Source: Ariolimax columbianus
Lineage: Eukaryota; Mollusca; Gastropoda; Stylommatophora; Arionidae
Direction of reading: 5' to 3'
Assembly: GCA_036924085.1 (NCBI GenBank)
Contig: JAVGWX010000013.1
Coordinates: 40,189,893 to 40,253,892 of the forward strand
DNA: 64,000 nucleotides
Below are positions 19,591 through 30,489 of the stretch, piece after piece; positions within the stretch are counted from its first letter, which is position 1; each line of letters opens with the position of its first letter. The notes under the pieces are model-generated. The model was not told the origin of the DNA. It did no database searches and saw only the letters and a program-made list of their open reading frames with translations. The translations under genes were made by a program, and so were the position numbers.

Positions 19591-21110
19591 TGAAAGACGA
19601 TTATATGAAAAACGAATTCCGTATAACTCTCAGGAATAAATATCAAGCACTGGAGCAGCTAAATGAAGAGACTAGTATTGAGGACAAATGAGAACAAGTA
19701 CAAAGTACATAAAAAAACTGCATGGCTGGAAGTAATATGAATAAAGAAATGGCAGCATACAGAATTGATAACCGTAGAAACACTCACTAAGATCGAGAAG
19801 AGGCAAAATAAGAAAATGGCTTTACTAACTAATGAAACGAGAGCCGCAAAAAGCACAGCACAGAAAGAGTGTTAGAGAACAACAAGGAGGTTAAAAAGAG
19901 CATCAAGGCAGACAAAAGGCGTTACATCAATGGTCTGGCTGAGGAAGCGGACGAGGCTGCAGGAAAGGAAAATGTGAAAGGTCTATATCAAGCTTCGAAG
20001 AAACTATCCGGAAAGCATCAACAACTAGGTAGACTAATCAAAAATGAACTTGGGGAAAAGTTAACTAACCTTGAAGAACAAAAGAAATGAGAAAGGTAGA
20101 ATACTTTGAATAGATTTTGAACAGACCAGCACCTGACAACCTACCAGACATCTCACCAGCAGAGGAGGACCTGTGGCTTAAATGTGATAATCCAAGTAAA
20201 GAAGAGACTAGAAGGGCAATCGAGTTTCCAAGGAACGGAAAAGCAGCAGGACTTGATGGGATACCACCGGAAACCATAAAAGCAGATTTTGAAACATGCA
20301 CTAACATGCTCCGCAACTTGATAGGCGCCATCTGGGTGTCATAAATCTTACCAAAAGATGGAGAGAGGGCTACCAGGTGAAATTGCCTAAGAAGGGAGAT
20401 TTACAAGAATTAAAAAACAACAGAGGAATAATGTTATTATCAGTGCCGGGAAATATGTTAAATAGAGTAATACTAGAAAGATGTTAAATAGAGTAATACT
20501 AGAAAGGTTGAAAAAGGCAGTGGATAACAACATAAGAGATCAGCAGGCGGGCGTCAGACAGAATAGATCATGCATTGACCAGATAGCCACTTTGCGGTTA
20601 ATTGTGGAGCTATCATTGGGATGGAATTCGAGTTTGTACATCAATTTTGTATGAAAAGGCTTTTGACAGTTTGGACAGAGATATACTCTGGAAACTATTG
20701 AGGCACTATGGAATTCCTCAAAAGCTCACAAACATAATTAGACAGACGTATGAAAGTATGCAATGTAGAGTTATACACGAAGGACAACTCACAGAGCCAT
20801 TCACAATTAAATCAGGGGTTGGACTGGGTTGCCTACTGTCGCCTTTCCTGTTCATCCGAGCAGTGGACTGGATTATGATATTAACAACAAAAGAGAGAAC
20901 TGGAATCCAGTGGACCTTGAATAATCAGCTGGATGATCTGGAGTTTGCGAATGATATAGCCCTTCTGCCCCACAGTCAAAGTCAAGTGCAAAGGAATCTG
21001 GATAGACTGGATTATACCTCTAAACATGTCTTTTTGAAGACCCATGAGGAAAAGGCCAATATAATTAAAGTCAATGCAGCAAACACAAAACCAATCAACT
21101 AAGAGGAACG
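19591..21110 (+). pseudogene. RTE-like LINE, linker and reverse transcriptase
   Basis: Continuation of the element at 18170. Linker: NEFRITLRNKYQALEQLNEE, KKSIKADKRRYINGLAEEAD, GLYQASKKLSGK. RT: RPAPDNLPDISP, EFPRNGKAAGLDGIPPETIK (20219-20280), KLPKKGDLQELKNNRG, DQQAGVRQNRSCIDQIATLR, YEKAFDSLDRDILWKLLRHY (20650-20709), and the degenerate GVGLGCLLSPFLF for the usual GVRQGCLLSPFLF. The palm motif is FAND at 20944-20955 instead of FADD, so a metal-binding Asp is lost. A 26-bp tandem duplication (TGTTAAATAGAGTAATACTA) at about 20455-20506 and several stops also break it. Confidence 0.85.
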
Positions 21111-21720
21111 CGGTATTTACATATCTAGGAAGTATAATCAACAAGGAAGACGGGACCGACGAGGACATAAAACAAGGATACATAAAGCAAGAGTTGCATT
21201 CGGAATGTTGAAACCCATTTGGAACAAAGATATAAGAAGGAAAACAAAATAAATGATTTTCAATTCAAATGTGAAGCCAATTCTGGTGTAGGGTCGGAAA
21301 CCTGAAGGATGACCAAAGACAATGACATGAGACTGCAGGGTTTTGCAAACAGATGCCTGAGAAAGATTCGTGTTATAAAATGGTTTGACAAAATTACAAA
21401 CGACAGACTATGGGAGAGAGCGGGACAAGGTAAATTGGAACAGGAAATCTTTAGAAGAACGTGGAAATAGATGGGTCATTCATCAACAAAGCCCCAGGCC
21501 AGTATCACCAGAAAATCCATGTCATGAACAACCAGTGAATGAGAGGCATAGGCAGACTAAGGAATACATGGAGACGAGATCTGGAGGCGGAAGTAAAGAA
21601 AACAGGAAAAAGCTGGAAGGAAGTCGAAAAGAATGCTTGGCGAGGTTGATGGACTATGCACCTCTCGGTGACAGAAGGCAAAAGAGAAAGAGAGCTCGTT
21701 CTCTCTAGGCTATTACAGCG
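21111..21720 (+). pseudogene. RTE-like LINE, C-terminal region
   Basis: End of the element starting at 18170. Out-of-frame blocks: VTYLGSIINKEDGTDEDIKQ-like, RVAFGMLKPIWNKDIRRKTK, FNSNVKPILV, ITNDRLWERAGQGKLEQEIF, KPQASITRKSM, GKSWKEVEKNAW, VDGLCT. The order is that of LINE tails (thumb, then a basic RRPKNTWRR region). Many stops. A 5'-truncated second RTE-like element begins about 40 bp later. Confidence 0.75.
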
Positions 21721-21749
21721 TTTAATGGAGACTAAATAATTAATGAATG

Positions 21750-22896
21750 AGAAGTACTCAGAGTATGAACAACAACTCGACCATGCCTTCATTGACTTTA
21801 GAAAGACGTTTGACAGAGTGTGGCATGCGGCGCTATGATCAACAATGATGCATTATAAGTTCAACAGTGATATTGTGAGGGTAATTGCAAACCTTTATCA
21901 GCAGGCGACCAGCGCAGTCTCTGTGGAGGGAACGCTAGGCGATTGGTTCCGTACGACGGTGGGTGTGAGACAGGGATGTATACTTTCCCCAACACTCTTC
22001 AATATAATCTTGGAGAGAATAATGGAGACGACCTTAAAAGAACATGTTGACACGGTTAAAATATGTGACAGGCTTATCACACACTTCCGATTTGCTGATG
22101 ATATTGATGTATTGGCAGGCACAGAAAGGGAACTCCAGGAGTTGGTTGGTAGCTTGGATAGAGCGGCCCTGAGTTTTGGTATGGAAATAAATGCAGATAA
22201 AACAAAGCTCATGACCAATAACATAGCATGGTTTAAATCTGTGATAGCGGCAAATGGACAGGAACTTGAGGTGGTTAAACGTTTCAAATATCTGGGATGA
22301 TTGATCAGTGAGGAATGATCAAAGCCATCGGTAATTGCAAGAATAGCACAAACAACAGTGGCGTTGACTCGTCTGAAACTTTTATGGCGACACAAGCGGC
22401 TCGCCATCGGCATACAAGTTAGACTAATGCACTCTCTGGTGCTATCAAAATTTATGTATGCCTGCAAGATCTGGACCATTACAGCAGATATCCAGGGCAG
22501 AATACATGCAATGGAAATGAGGTGCTATAGAAAACTCTTAAATGTTACATATAAAGATCGTGTCAGGAACGTAGAAATACGTCAGAGAGTTGAAAACGCT
22601 ATTGGTCCTTTTGAAGATCTGTTCACAGCTATCAAAAGACGAAAGATGGCTTGGTGCGGGCACGTAGAGAGATCCAACGGAATTACCAACTCGATACTCT
22701 TTGGTTCCGTACCGGGACAGAAATGGCTAGGACGTCCAAGGAAGAGATGGGTGGACAACATCACTGAGTGGTCAGGCCTTCTTCCCGGTGAGATACGACA
22801 GGCGGCGACAGACAGAGAGGTATGGCGTGGTATTTTGGGAGTGTCTTCCTGTGTGCCCCAACGACCTGATGGATTACGGGATGAACTGAACTGAAC
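21750..22896 (+). pseudogene. RTE-like LINE A, RT and C-terminus, copy 2
   Basis: 5'-truncated but otherwise well preserved, in one frame throughout. RT palm: LDHAFIDFRKTFDRVWHAAL, then a TGA at 21836-21838 in place of Trp; GVRQGCILSPTLFNIILERI; intact catalytic FADD at 22091-22102; INADKTKLMT; VVKRFKYLG. TGA codons at 22298-22300 and 22316-22318 replace Gly. The C-terminus runs RLKLLWRHKRLAIGIQVRLM, CKIWTITADIQGRIHAMEMR, AIGPFEDLFTAIKRRKMAWC, GRPRKRWVDNITEWSGLLPG and ends PQRPDGLRDELN with a (GAACT)n 3' tail. The three stops are all TGA. The same family as 14645-15150. Confidence 0.85.
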
Positions 22897-22899
22897 TGA

Positions 22900-23540
22900 A
22901 ACAATTGTTAGTTTTCTGGACAAGATCTTGTTTACTATCCAATTTTCCTCGATATCCAGTTCTTGTAGAATATCATCATTTTTCCTATTGGCATTTTGAG
23001 CAATATTTTGTGGCATTGTAGTTCAGATGATTCAATCCTTTTCTTAAGTGTTTGTCTGGAGGTCCACGTGTCACATTTGTACGTTGTCACCGGGAAGATT
23101 CAAGTTCGCAGGATTTTTAATTTGGTCATTTTATTAGGGTTCTTCTTCTTTTTCTTCTGCATTCGTTCTCAATCTCCCGCTACCAAGCTCTATACAGGGC
23201 TTTGTTAGTAGGATGTAGTCCAGACAGCGGAATGCGTTGTGTCGCTAGTTTACATCTTGACTGCGATTTTTGCACCTTTCGGTCCGACACATCCGTCTTT
23301 GGGTGAATTAGCGTTCTGACATACATTTCTCGTTTTATTCAACATCAGCATTGCTATTTCCGCTTTCATTCTGACATCATTCAGACATTTTCATTGTTGC
23401 TTGAGGTTGAGCGGAGGTACTCGAAACTTGTGACTTTCCCAATCTATTCATGTTCTTGAACAAATTTAGATTTGGTTTTGTCTGTGCTCATTATCCTGGT
23501 TTTACTTATATCCAAACATAGATTTTGGTCTCCCTTGTTT
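22900..23540 (-). pseudogene. LINE palm-to-C-terminus relic, split by a SINE
   Basis: Minus strand. The right part (23324-23540) reads KTRIMSTDKTKSKFVQEHE, then KVTSFEYLRSTSSNNENV. The left part (22905-23130) reads LKILRTCIFPVTTYKCDTWT, RQTLKKRIESSELQCHKILL. Both belong to one LINE post-palm region. A short SINE-L at 23142-23308 interrupts it. Confidence 0.65.
23131..23323 (-). repeat. SINE-L, short form, copy 5, inserted in a LINE
   Basis: The minus-strand body starts CAAAGACGGATGTGTCGGAC and ends GATTGAGAACGAATGCAGAA with a GAA-rich tail. ATTAGGGTTCT (about 23135) and ATTAGCGTTCT (about 23312) form an 11-bp target-site duplication with one mismatch. It has the same 5' boundary as the other short forms at 5616 and 51880. 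Confidence 0.78.
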
Positions 23541-23721
23541 TATTTTCACCGATTGGATCATCCACAACAATTATATTAATAAAAGGTCTGCCACCTAAAC
23601 AAGCAACAAAACACTAGCAACGTTTCCTGCACTCATATTTAGAATGCACAGCAAGAAAACACATTTGACAATGGGTAAGATAGGAGACAAGAGAAGTCTA
23701 TGCTCCTCTTAAAAAAACCAC

Positions 23722-23822
23722 TTAACCATGTCCGGTGTTATGCCTTATCACACAGTTAGTCGGCTTTTACAACATTCTCTATGTGGTGCAATGGTGCTAT
23801 TCTTGTCGTTGTCATTAACAAA
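23722..23822 (-). repeat. SINE-like repeat with conserved core, copy 2
   Basis: The minus strand holds GTTGTAAAAGCCGACTAACT and ATGGTTAAG, and GACAAGAATAGCACCATTGC upstream, matching 2840-2995. Partial and diverged. Confidence 0.55.
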
Positions 23823-24480
23823 GACCCCGGTGGCCCACTCTGGACAAGGGTTGCTATAGATTTCATGTAAATAATGGGATATGCCTGCAATCAAGCTAAC
23901 CGCACATTCTTGTGGTACTCCCTGTTTTCACTAACGCGGCTCTGATAAAGTGCAAGCAACTGACGCCAACAAACATCAAGTCTATGGGGGTAAAATATTT
24001 GACTATGGGTAAGGAAACCTTACACAATTTTCTAGCAGAGCAGGTAAATGCGGCAGATGATACTGCGTCCATCGGCATGAGGACATGTCTCGATCCCCAC
24101 TAGGACCTCGCACGGAGAGCATTCCTTGCTTAAAATCGGCACCTCGACAAATACTACATTCTGCCCTAGCAAAATTCGGCGCTGAAGACGGAGAGACGCA
24201 TCACAGTGTTCAGGACGTCACGCAATTGCGCGCTATGAAAGTATGCATATATCTGCAAAACGTCGTACACTCGGCTTGTCAAGAACAACCAGGAATGCAC
24301 AGTGTGGGGCCACGAAGGGTTCACCATTTAATACGAGGTTCTTTTAGGCTGCCCAGTTGAAGAACGAGAATAGAGCAGCTCGAAACAAAACCAGAAACAA
24401 AGCAAATACTTAAAATAATGCACTGGAATGCTGAAAGCGTCAACAGTAAAAGCGATTGTTATTGGTAAAACATGAAAAGG
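23823..24480. other. no feature recognised
   Basis: Two plus frames (23912-24103, 24085-24360) show no motif I recognise. I cannot exclude a decayed transposon. Confidence 0.5.
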
Positions 24481-24544
24481 TAAGTAGCACGTCCTTTACA
24501 GAACGTGGCTGCTTACAATTGCCGATCTATTTGGCTGTTATAAG

Positions 24545-24640
24545 TTTTTTGGCAAGTGTGCAGTACAGTAGTTTGCCATTAATTTCCGCACGTGGAGGAG
24601 CGAGAAAAAAAACAATGTCTGCCAAACTGAATTGAAAATA
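24545..24640 (-). repeat. SINE-B fragment, copy 3
   Basis: The minus strand reads CAGTTTGGCAGACATTG, TCGCTCCTCCACGTGCG, AATTAATGGCAA, GTACTGCACACTTG, matching the bodies at 1742-1895 and 3172-3340. The tRNA-like head is not present next to it. Confidence 0.65.
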
Positions 24641-24899
24641 TCCTGAACGAAGAGGAAGTAATGTGTGATGCTAGCAAGAAACTCATCTCGACAAAGACGC
24701 ATCCCTTCTCTTCGTTCTAAATTTAAAAATTGCTTTTTCTCTCCTTTAATTGAACTCCGCGTATAATGTTCATTTGTGTCGGAGAGTTTGTTTTTTCTGT
24801 TTTCTGTCTAATTTTTTTTTTTTTCGGGGTTGGTAATTTCATGGAAAAGTCTAGTCGACATAAAATAAAGCAAGCTACAAACAACAGCAGCCGTTTCAC

Positions 24900-25690
24900 A
24901 ATCCTGCATACTTTTAAGTTCTAGAATTCTTTCAAGTTCCTCAATTCTTTCAAGTTCCTCAATTCTTTCAAGTTCCTCAATCCTTTTAAGTTCCTCAATT
25001 CTTTAAAGTTCCTCAATTCTTTAAAGTTCCTCAATCCTTTCGAGTTCACCCATCTTTTTCCTTATAAGTTCCTCAATCCTTTTAAGTTCCCCAATCCTTT
25101 TAAGTTCCTCAATCCTTTTAAATTCCTCAATCCTTTTAAGTTCCTTAATCCTTTTATATTCCTCAATCCTTTTAAGTTCTTAATCCTTTTAATTTTCTCA
25201 ATATGTTTAAGTTCTTCCATACATTTGTCCCACCATTCTTTTAAGTCTCTGAATCTTTTTACGTTTCTCAATCTGTTTGTTCCTCAATTTGTTTAAGTTC
25301 CTCAATCCTTTTAAGTTCCTCAATCCTTCTAAGTTCCTCAATCCTTTTGAGTTCCTCAATCCTTTTAAGTTCATCAATCCCATTAAGTTTCGCAATCATT
25401 TAAAGTTTCTCCATCCTTTTAACCTCCTCGATTTTTTTAAGTTAATTCATTCTTATCCTTTTACGTTCCTCAATCCTTTTAAGTTCCTCAATCCTTTTGT
25501 TGCGAAATCTGTTTAATTTCCTCAATTCTGTAAAGTTCCTCAGTCCTTTAAAGTTCATTCATAGTTCTCCTTTTAAATTATTCCATTCTTTTAAATTCTT
25601 CCATCCTTTTAAATTCTGCCATTTTTTTTTAATTCTTCCATCCGTTTACGATCTTCCATCCCTTAAAGTTTCTCCTTGCCTTTAAGTTGG
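24900..25690. repeat. 18-bp minisatellite, about 40 diverged copies
   Basis: Units of AAGTTCCTCAATCCTTTT with many substitutions and small indels. The period is six codons, which yields several artefactual frames (repeats of FLNPFK or NLKGLR). Confidence 0.92.
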
Positions 25691-25849
25691 AACAATACAG
25701 TTCCCAAACGTATATATTGTAGTGCTCGTGTACCTGTTCTTTGCCTACGAAGTATCTGAACATCAATAATTGGAAGCTGCAGCAGTTCTGAAGGTTAAAA
25801 TTGGATTTTTAATAAAAACATATATAGGTAATGGCTGGGCTTAATCATG

Positions 25850-25985
25850 TTGACCAATTCTGATTTGAGAACAGTAATGGAAGGTATGGTGCCGCAAGAG
25901 AGGCAGAGGCGGATAAAGAAGACGATGGCACCAAGAAGTCAAGGAATCATGGACATGACTCTGGAGAAGGCTGCCTACGTAAACC
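25850..25985 (+). pseudogene. RTE-like LINE C-terminal scrap
   Basis: Reads LRTVMEGMVPQERQRRIKKT, then APRSQGIMDMTLEKAA, matching the tail of the RTE-like family at 39617 (RTVMEGMVPGKRGKGRPRRR). About 45 residues with nothing on either side. Confidence 0.7.
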
Positions 25986-26920
25986 GCTCATTACTTTTTG
26001 TATTGTGTTGTGTTTCGTTAGTTATTCTCGTTTCTTCCTTGATCCCTGACAAAGATCTTGTCAGCGTAACAAAGATGTCGTTTTGCTTTTGTCCCGGTCA
26101 ATTCACTGAGCCATTACGTATATAAGTTTTTTTTATCGAGATACGATTTATCTGCACTTTTACGAAGACTCATATCTTTACATGTTTAACATGTATTAAC
26201 GATACCTTAAAAAACAATTAAACATACAAAAAACTGATGAAAATAAAGCTAGTAAATATTTTTTGTAAATTGGATCGTGAGTCGTAAAATAAATTATCGT
26301 AAAGCGAACCGTCGTACAAGGAGGTCCCTCTACTTTTACAAAAAGTATCTAGTGTAAATCTGTGCTAGTGCATGCCGGGAGAACTCGCACGCACAATTTC
26401 CACAAGGACACAGCAGAGAAGAGTGGTAATTGTCTCGCCATAGCTGTTTATTACGGCATATTATCCAGCCTTATTGCTAGACAACGGAAGTTCTCACCCA
26501 TCCAGCGGACGAAATCTAGGAGTCTAAATAACAGAGTGAGTTTACATGGGAAAGAACACACACGATTACAACCGATGTGTGTCTACAGTGTGATTCTATG
26601 TTGTCAGTCAGAATTCCCTCAAGGGTATACATTTCTCTATCTCAGGGCATTGCACGATTTTTAAATTGAGGAAAATGAAACTGGGTTTTAACGAAACTGT
26701 TCGAAGGCCATTTGTTTTCTTTGGTCTGAAGGACACTATGTTTTCTTTAATTCATGTTACAGGTGAAAACTTTTGAATCCCTCATATCTTGGAGAATGAT
26801 GGCCTCTTTCCAACTCTGGCATATCAACATGTGTAGGGACACTGATCTACAACCCGGTAGTAGGTGGGACGACAAAATAAGACGAAGAAGTAGCGGTTTC
26901 AAGAGTGCGTTTTCACATGC
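25986..26920. other. no feature recognised
   Basis: About 0.9 kb without recognised content. The 100-codon plus frame at 26362-26664 has no motif. Confidence 0.5.
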
Positions 26921-26924
26921 TTGA

Positions 26925-27321
26925 TCAGATCAGGTGCAATCCCGTCACTGCCTGCTGATTTTTCCAGGGCCAATTATCAATGGCTGTCACGAGATCTTCT
27001 TGACGTCTAGCTCCTCCACTTTCGAATGACCTTGAACAGCATCAAGAGCCGTGGGAGTGACCGTACTGTCGCATGAGTAGAGATTAGAGAAGTGCTCCAC
27101 CCATCGCTCCATCTGTCTTCCTACGAAGTTATTTTCTCGCCGCTAATGGATTTGAGCGGCCCTGTCTTCCTGTGCACAGAACCAATATTTTTTTTTTTTA
27201 TGCCATCATACATTTCTTTGAAATTGCATGTTTCTGCGGTAGTCTGAATGTTTTCATTGAGGTGTAGCCTGCGGCGTGATGTTTGCTGAACTTGGCTCCT
27301 GGCAGATTTCAGAGATTGCAC
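26925..27321 (-). pseudogene. LINE linker and RT start, relic
   Basis: Minus strand: VQQTSRRRLHLNENIQTTAE, CNFKEMYDGIKKKNIGSVHR, GPLKSISGEKITS, then after stops KSAGSDGIAPDLIKH. This is the segment before and into RT motif 1 of a LINE (family pattern F--LK-IYGP, then KAPGSDGIPAE). The palm is missing. Confidence 0.65.
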
Positions 27322-27719
27322 AGTAACTGCATTTGGAAGGCAGTTGTAGATAAGCAGAGCAGTTCGCTTTGTTTCAATGATGGATGTCTAATCATTGTGT
27401 TGGACGTCGAGACATTTTTCGAGATTCTTTTTAAGCATAAAGACATATTCCCTAATTATGATAGGTAGGCAGACAAAAGGAAACTCCAAGCTAACATAAC
27501 GTAAACAGTATGGCAACACCAAACGAAGAGAAATGTATTGTTATGCCCAGAAAACATTCTCAATGTAGCAGCCCAGAAAGTGTAGTAATAGACGCTCTTG
27601 AATCGAAACCAAGTCTTACATGTGATAAATGCGCCAATGACGAATAGGAGAATATTAACAATGTATCGATCAAACTAGGTCGATATTAAATAGGTGCGGA
27701 AGTAGGGACGTGATAAAGG

Positions 27720-27720
<1 letters not shown>
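27322..27720. other. no feature recognised
   Basis: AT-rich, no motif seen. Confidence 0.5.
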
Positions 27721-27723
<3 letters not shown>

Positions 27724-27751
<28 letters not shown>

Positions 27752-27790
27752 GCACACACACGCACGCACGCCCGCACGCACGCGTGCACG
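27724..27790. repeat. (CA)n / CACG microsatellite
   Basis: Alternating CA with CACG interruptions. It sits just past the C-terminus of the minus-strand LINE relic at 27791-28350 and may be its 3' tail. Confidence 0.9.
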
Positions 27791-28350
27791 CACATACATC
27801 TATGTATGTTCTCTGCGCCCCAAATGCGGCGCGTAAGGTATAAACAAATGACCTCCAGTTGGAACGGTGTGACGTCACTGTTTTTAGATCTTGTATGGTG
27901 CTAAGGCCCATAGTTGAGTCATGGTCATCTGCAGTTGGGAGTAGGTCAAGGCTGAGCCCTCACGGATGATTGTTCTTCTCAGTGTTTCCTTGGGGTCTCT
28001 CTCTGCCGAACGCCTCTTGGTGTCTAATCGAGTGCTGGCAATGGTAGACGGTTGTTGTTCATTCTAAGGACATGTCTGATGTATGCCCATCGTTTTTTTC
28101 GGGACGATGGTCGACTCATATAGTTGTTTTGCCTCTGTTCTTATTCAGTCATTGGTTATGAACTGGTCCCAGCGCAAATTCGATAATTTTCTAAACCATT
28201 TATTTTCAAAGATACTGAGTTTATTTTCCAGCGGTTTTGCTGTCTTCCAGCTTTCACATCCATATGTTAGGACTCATATTACCATTGAGTTGAATAGTCT
28301 GAGCTTGGTATTGTTGCTCAGTGTCGTTGACTTTCAGATGTTGGTGAACT
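27791..28350 (-). pseudogene. LINE C-terminal relic
   Basis: Minus strand: CESWKTAKPLENKLSIFENK, WFRKLSNLRWDQFITND, then LPLPALD and, at the end, NWRSFVYTLRAAFGAQRT. This fits a LINE tail (W-S-KDFE-K-FE-KW-RK--, then WR-FV-TLRAA-GAQR). Several stops and shifts. Confidence 0.6.
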
Positions 28351-28384
28351 GATTAAACGCACACGAGGCTAATATATATCCTTA

Positions 28385-28860
28385 TGTAGCATGTCCCATG
28401 CAGAACATTTCTCCCATTGCAACCTGTATGAAAGAAACTCAATCTCATGCAAATCTCGAGCTTTCTCTAGTCATGCCCAGAATTCTTTGATATCTTGGTG
28501 CCATCGTCTTCTTGGTCTGCCTGTGCCTCTCTTGTTCGGCACCATACCTTTCATTACCGTTCTCTCAAGACCGTTGTTCCTTTTGATGTGGCCAAAGTAT
28601 TTTTATTTTCGTTTCATAATAGAATTTATGAACCAGTTCTTCTCTATCTTATCGAATGTCTGCATTCTTCATTTGTGCATGGAATTCTGAGAACTTTGTA
28701 TAACATTTATTCACTCAAAGGATTTAATTCTCTTCTTTGAATTTGGGTTTCGCAGCCGTCTGCTGAAACGGGAAAAACACTGGTTCTCTTTTTGGCTTCC
28801 TGTGATCAGTCACTTTTGTTGTCAATTCTAGAGCTCAGATACTCGAAGTTCGTGACATGT
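28385..28860 (-). pseudogene. RTE-like LINE 3' end relic, copy 1
   Basis: Minus-strand nucleotide match to 56385-56900 and 39617-39960: CACCAAGATATC, CAAGAAGACGATGGCAC, GAACGGTAATGAAAGGTATG, GATGTGGCCAAAG complement blocks. Translation recovers LRIPCTNEECRHSIR and similar tail blocks with stops. This is the copy that shows most clearly how the 135-bp satellite at 17370 was derived. Confidence 0.75.
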
Positions 28861-28924
28861 CCTAAATGTATATATATGCTCTTTGGGCGTAAAACACGGC
28901 GCATAAAGCTGAACTCAATTCTCT

Positions 28925-29690
28925 TCAGGTAGATTGATCTGATGCCAAATAGATCAGTCTGATGCCAGGTAGATCGGTTTGAGACCAGGTAGATCGGCCA
29001 GATGCCAGGTAAATAGCTCTGATGCCAGGTAGATCGGTCTGATGACAGGTAGATCGGTATGATGCCAGGTAGATCGCTCTGACGCCAGATAGATCGGCCT
29101 AATGCCAGGTAAATAGCTCTGATGCCAGGTAGATCGGTCTGAAGTCAGGTAGATCGGTCTGATGTCAGGTAAATAGCTCTGATGCCAGGTAGATCGGTCT
29201 GAAGTCAGGTAGATCGGTCTGATGCCAGGTAAATAGCTCTGATGCCAGGTTGATCGGTCTGATGACAGGTAGATCGGTCTGATCACAGTTAGATCGGTCT
29301 AATGACAGGTAGATCGGTCTAATGCCAGGTAGATCCCTCTGATGCCAGATAGATCGGTCTGTTGCCCGGTAAATAGCTCTGATGCTTGGTATATCGCTCT
29401 GACGCCAGCTAGATCGGCCTAATGCCAGGTAAATAGCTCTGATGCCAGGTAGATCGGTCTGAAGTCAGGTAGATCGGTCTGATGCCAGGTAAATAGCTCT
29501 GATGCCAGGTTGATCGGTCTGATGACAGGTAGATCGGTCTGATCACAGGTAGATCGGTCTGATGACAGGTAGATCGGTCTAATGCCAGGTAGATCCCTCT
29601 GATGCCAGATAGATCGGTCTGTTGCCCGGTAAATAGCTCTGATGCGAGGTAGATTTGTCTGATGGCAGGTAGATCGGTCTGTTGCTACTT
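28925..29690. repeat. 20-bp minisatellite, about 38 copies
   Basis: Units of GATGCCAGGTAGATCGGTCT and variants. A variant with AAATAGCTCT recurs every few units, giving a higher-order pattern, and a block around 29080-29260 recurs at 29395-29575. Minus frames repeating IRPIYLASD are artefacts. Confidence 0.92.
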
Positions 29691-29810
29691 GTAGTTCCTG
29701 TATGTTGTGGAAACAAATCATGGTGGTCTCACTAGTGACTGTCCTGAGTAGGGTCTTTCGGGTTTCTGTAAACAGTAACAAAGCGAACACTAGATGTGCA
29801 TGAAATAGTG

Positions 29811-29930
29811 TGGAAATGTCTTGCCACTGGTCAAAGGTAGCTCCGGACGAAAGAGTGAGGTTCACAAAATGCGCAGTTTCTGTCTCACTTTAATCCAAAA
29901 CAAGGCGCATTTCACCCATTTCATCGGATA
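29811..29930 (+). repeat. interspersed repeat R, copy 2
   Basis: Pairs with 1115-1235 (AATGTCTTGCCACTGGTCAA, AGAGTGAGGTT, GCGCAGTTTCTGTCTCACT). Confidence 0.6.
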
Positions 29931-30007
29931 CAGAAAGAGAAAAGACTGTCCACACGGCTGAACAGAAAGAGTTGTCTTCATCACTTGTGATGGACGAACA
30001 TCAATTC

Positions 30008-30186
30008 TGATATTGTATCGGAATTAGTTAACATTGCTATGTTAAACCTGATATTGTGTTTGTGTTATTCACATCCCTATGTTAAAACTGATATTGTGTT
30101 TGTGTTATTCACATCCCCGTGTTAAAACTGATATTGTGCTGGCGTTGTTCATATCCCTATGTTAATTATGATATTGTGCTGGCGTT
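30008..30186. repeat. 40-bp minisatellite, about 4.5 copies
   Basis: Unit TGATATTGTGTTTGTGTTAT plus TCACATCCCTATGTTAAAAC, with starts at 30049, 30089, 30129 and 30169. A tRNA-SINE is inserted at its right end. Confidence 0.9.
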
Positions 30187-30470
30187 GAACAGCATAAATT
30201 GTTTTTGTTTTTTTTAATTTTTCATTTTGCGTTTGCCTTTTTTCTCTATTCCCAAGGCGATATGCGCTGCACATGTTTTTATGTTGCGCCTGTCGACGCA
30301 GTACGTCCGACTTCATCATCCATTGTATGTAAGGTTCTGTTTCCTCCTGCATTTTCTAAGAGTTTGCTTCCCCGAGGTAACGCCCTTGCTCTGATGGTGA
30401 GCGAACCCAACACTTTCGGGTTAGGAGCCGTGTCCCTTAGCCACTAGCCCACGCCGTCCCTCGAGCAGCA
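30187..30470 (-). repeat. tRNA-derived SINE, copy 4
   Basis: Minus strand: A-tail complement at 30200-30225, core, AACCCGAAAGTGTTGGGTTC, B box near 30400, head GGGCTAGTGGCTAAGGGACA. GAACAGCAT (30187) and GAGCAGCAT (30463) form a one-mismatch target-site duplication. Confidence 0.8.
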
Positions 30471-30489
30471 TGGGTTTGGTCCCATTGCT

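Noticed and set aside
19103..19691. Two overlapping frames of about 178 codons, rich in Arg-Pro or Gln-Ala
   Set aside because: The 15-bp array keeps several frames open; only the ends match LINE protein.
23896..24360. Possible host exon
   Set aside because: Two short overlapping frames without motif, splice context or homology I can recognise.
28925..29690. Regular short repeats resembling a CRISPR array
   Set aside because: The 20-bp units are directly contiguous with no unique spacers, and the genome is eukaryotic. The same applies to the 60845-61600 array.
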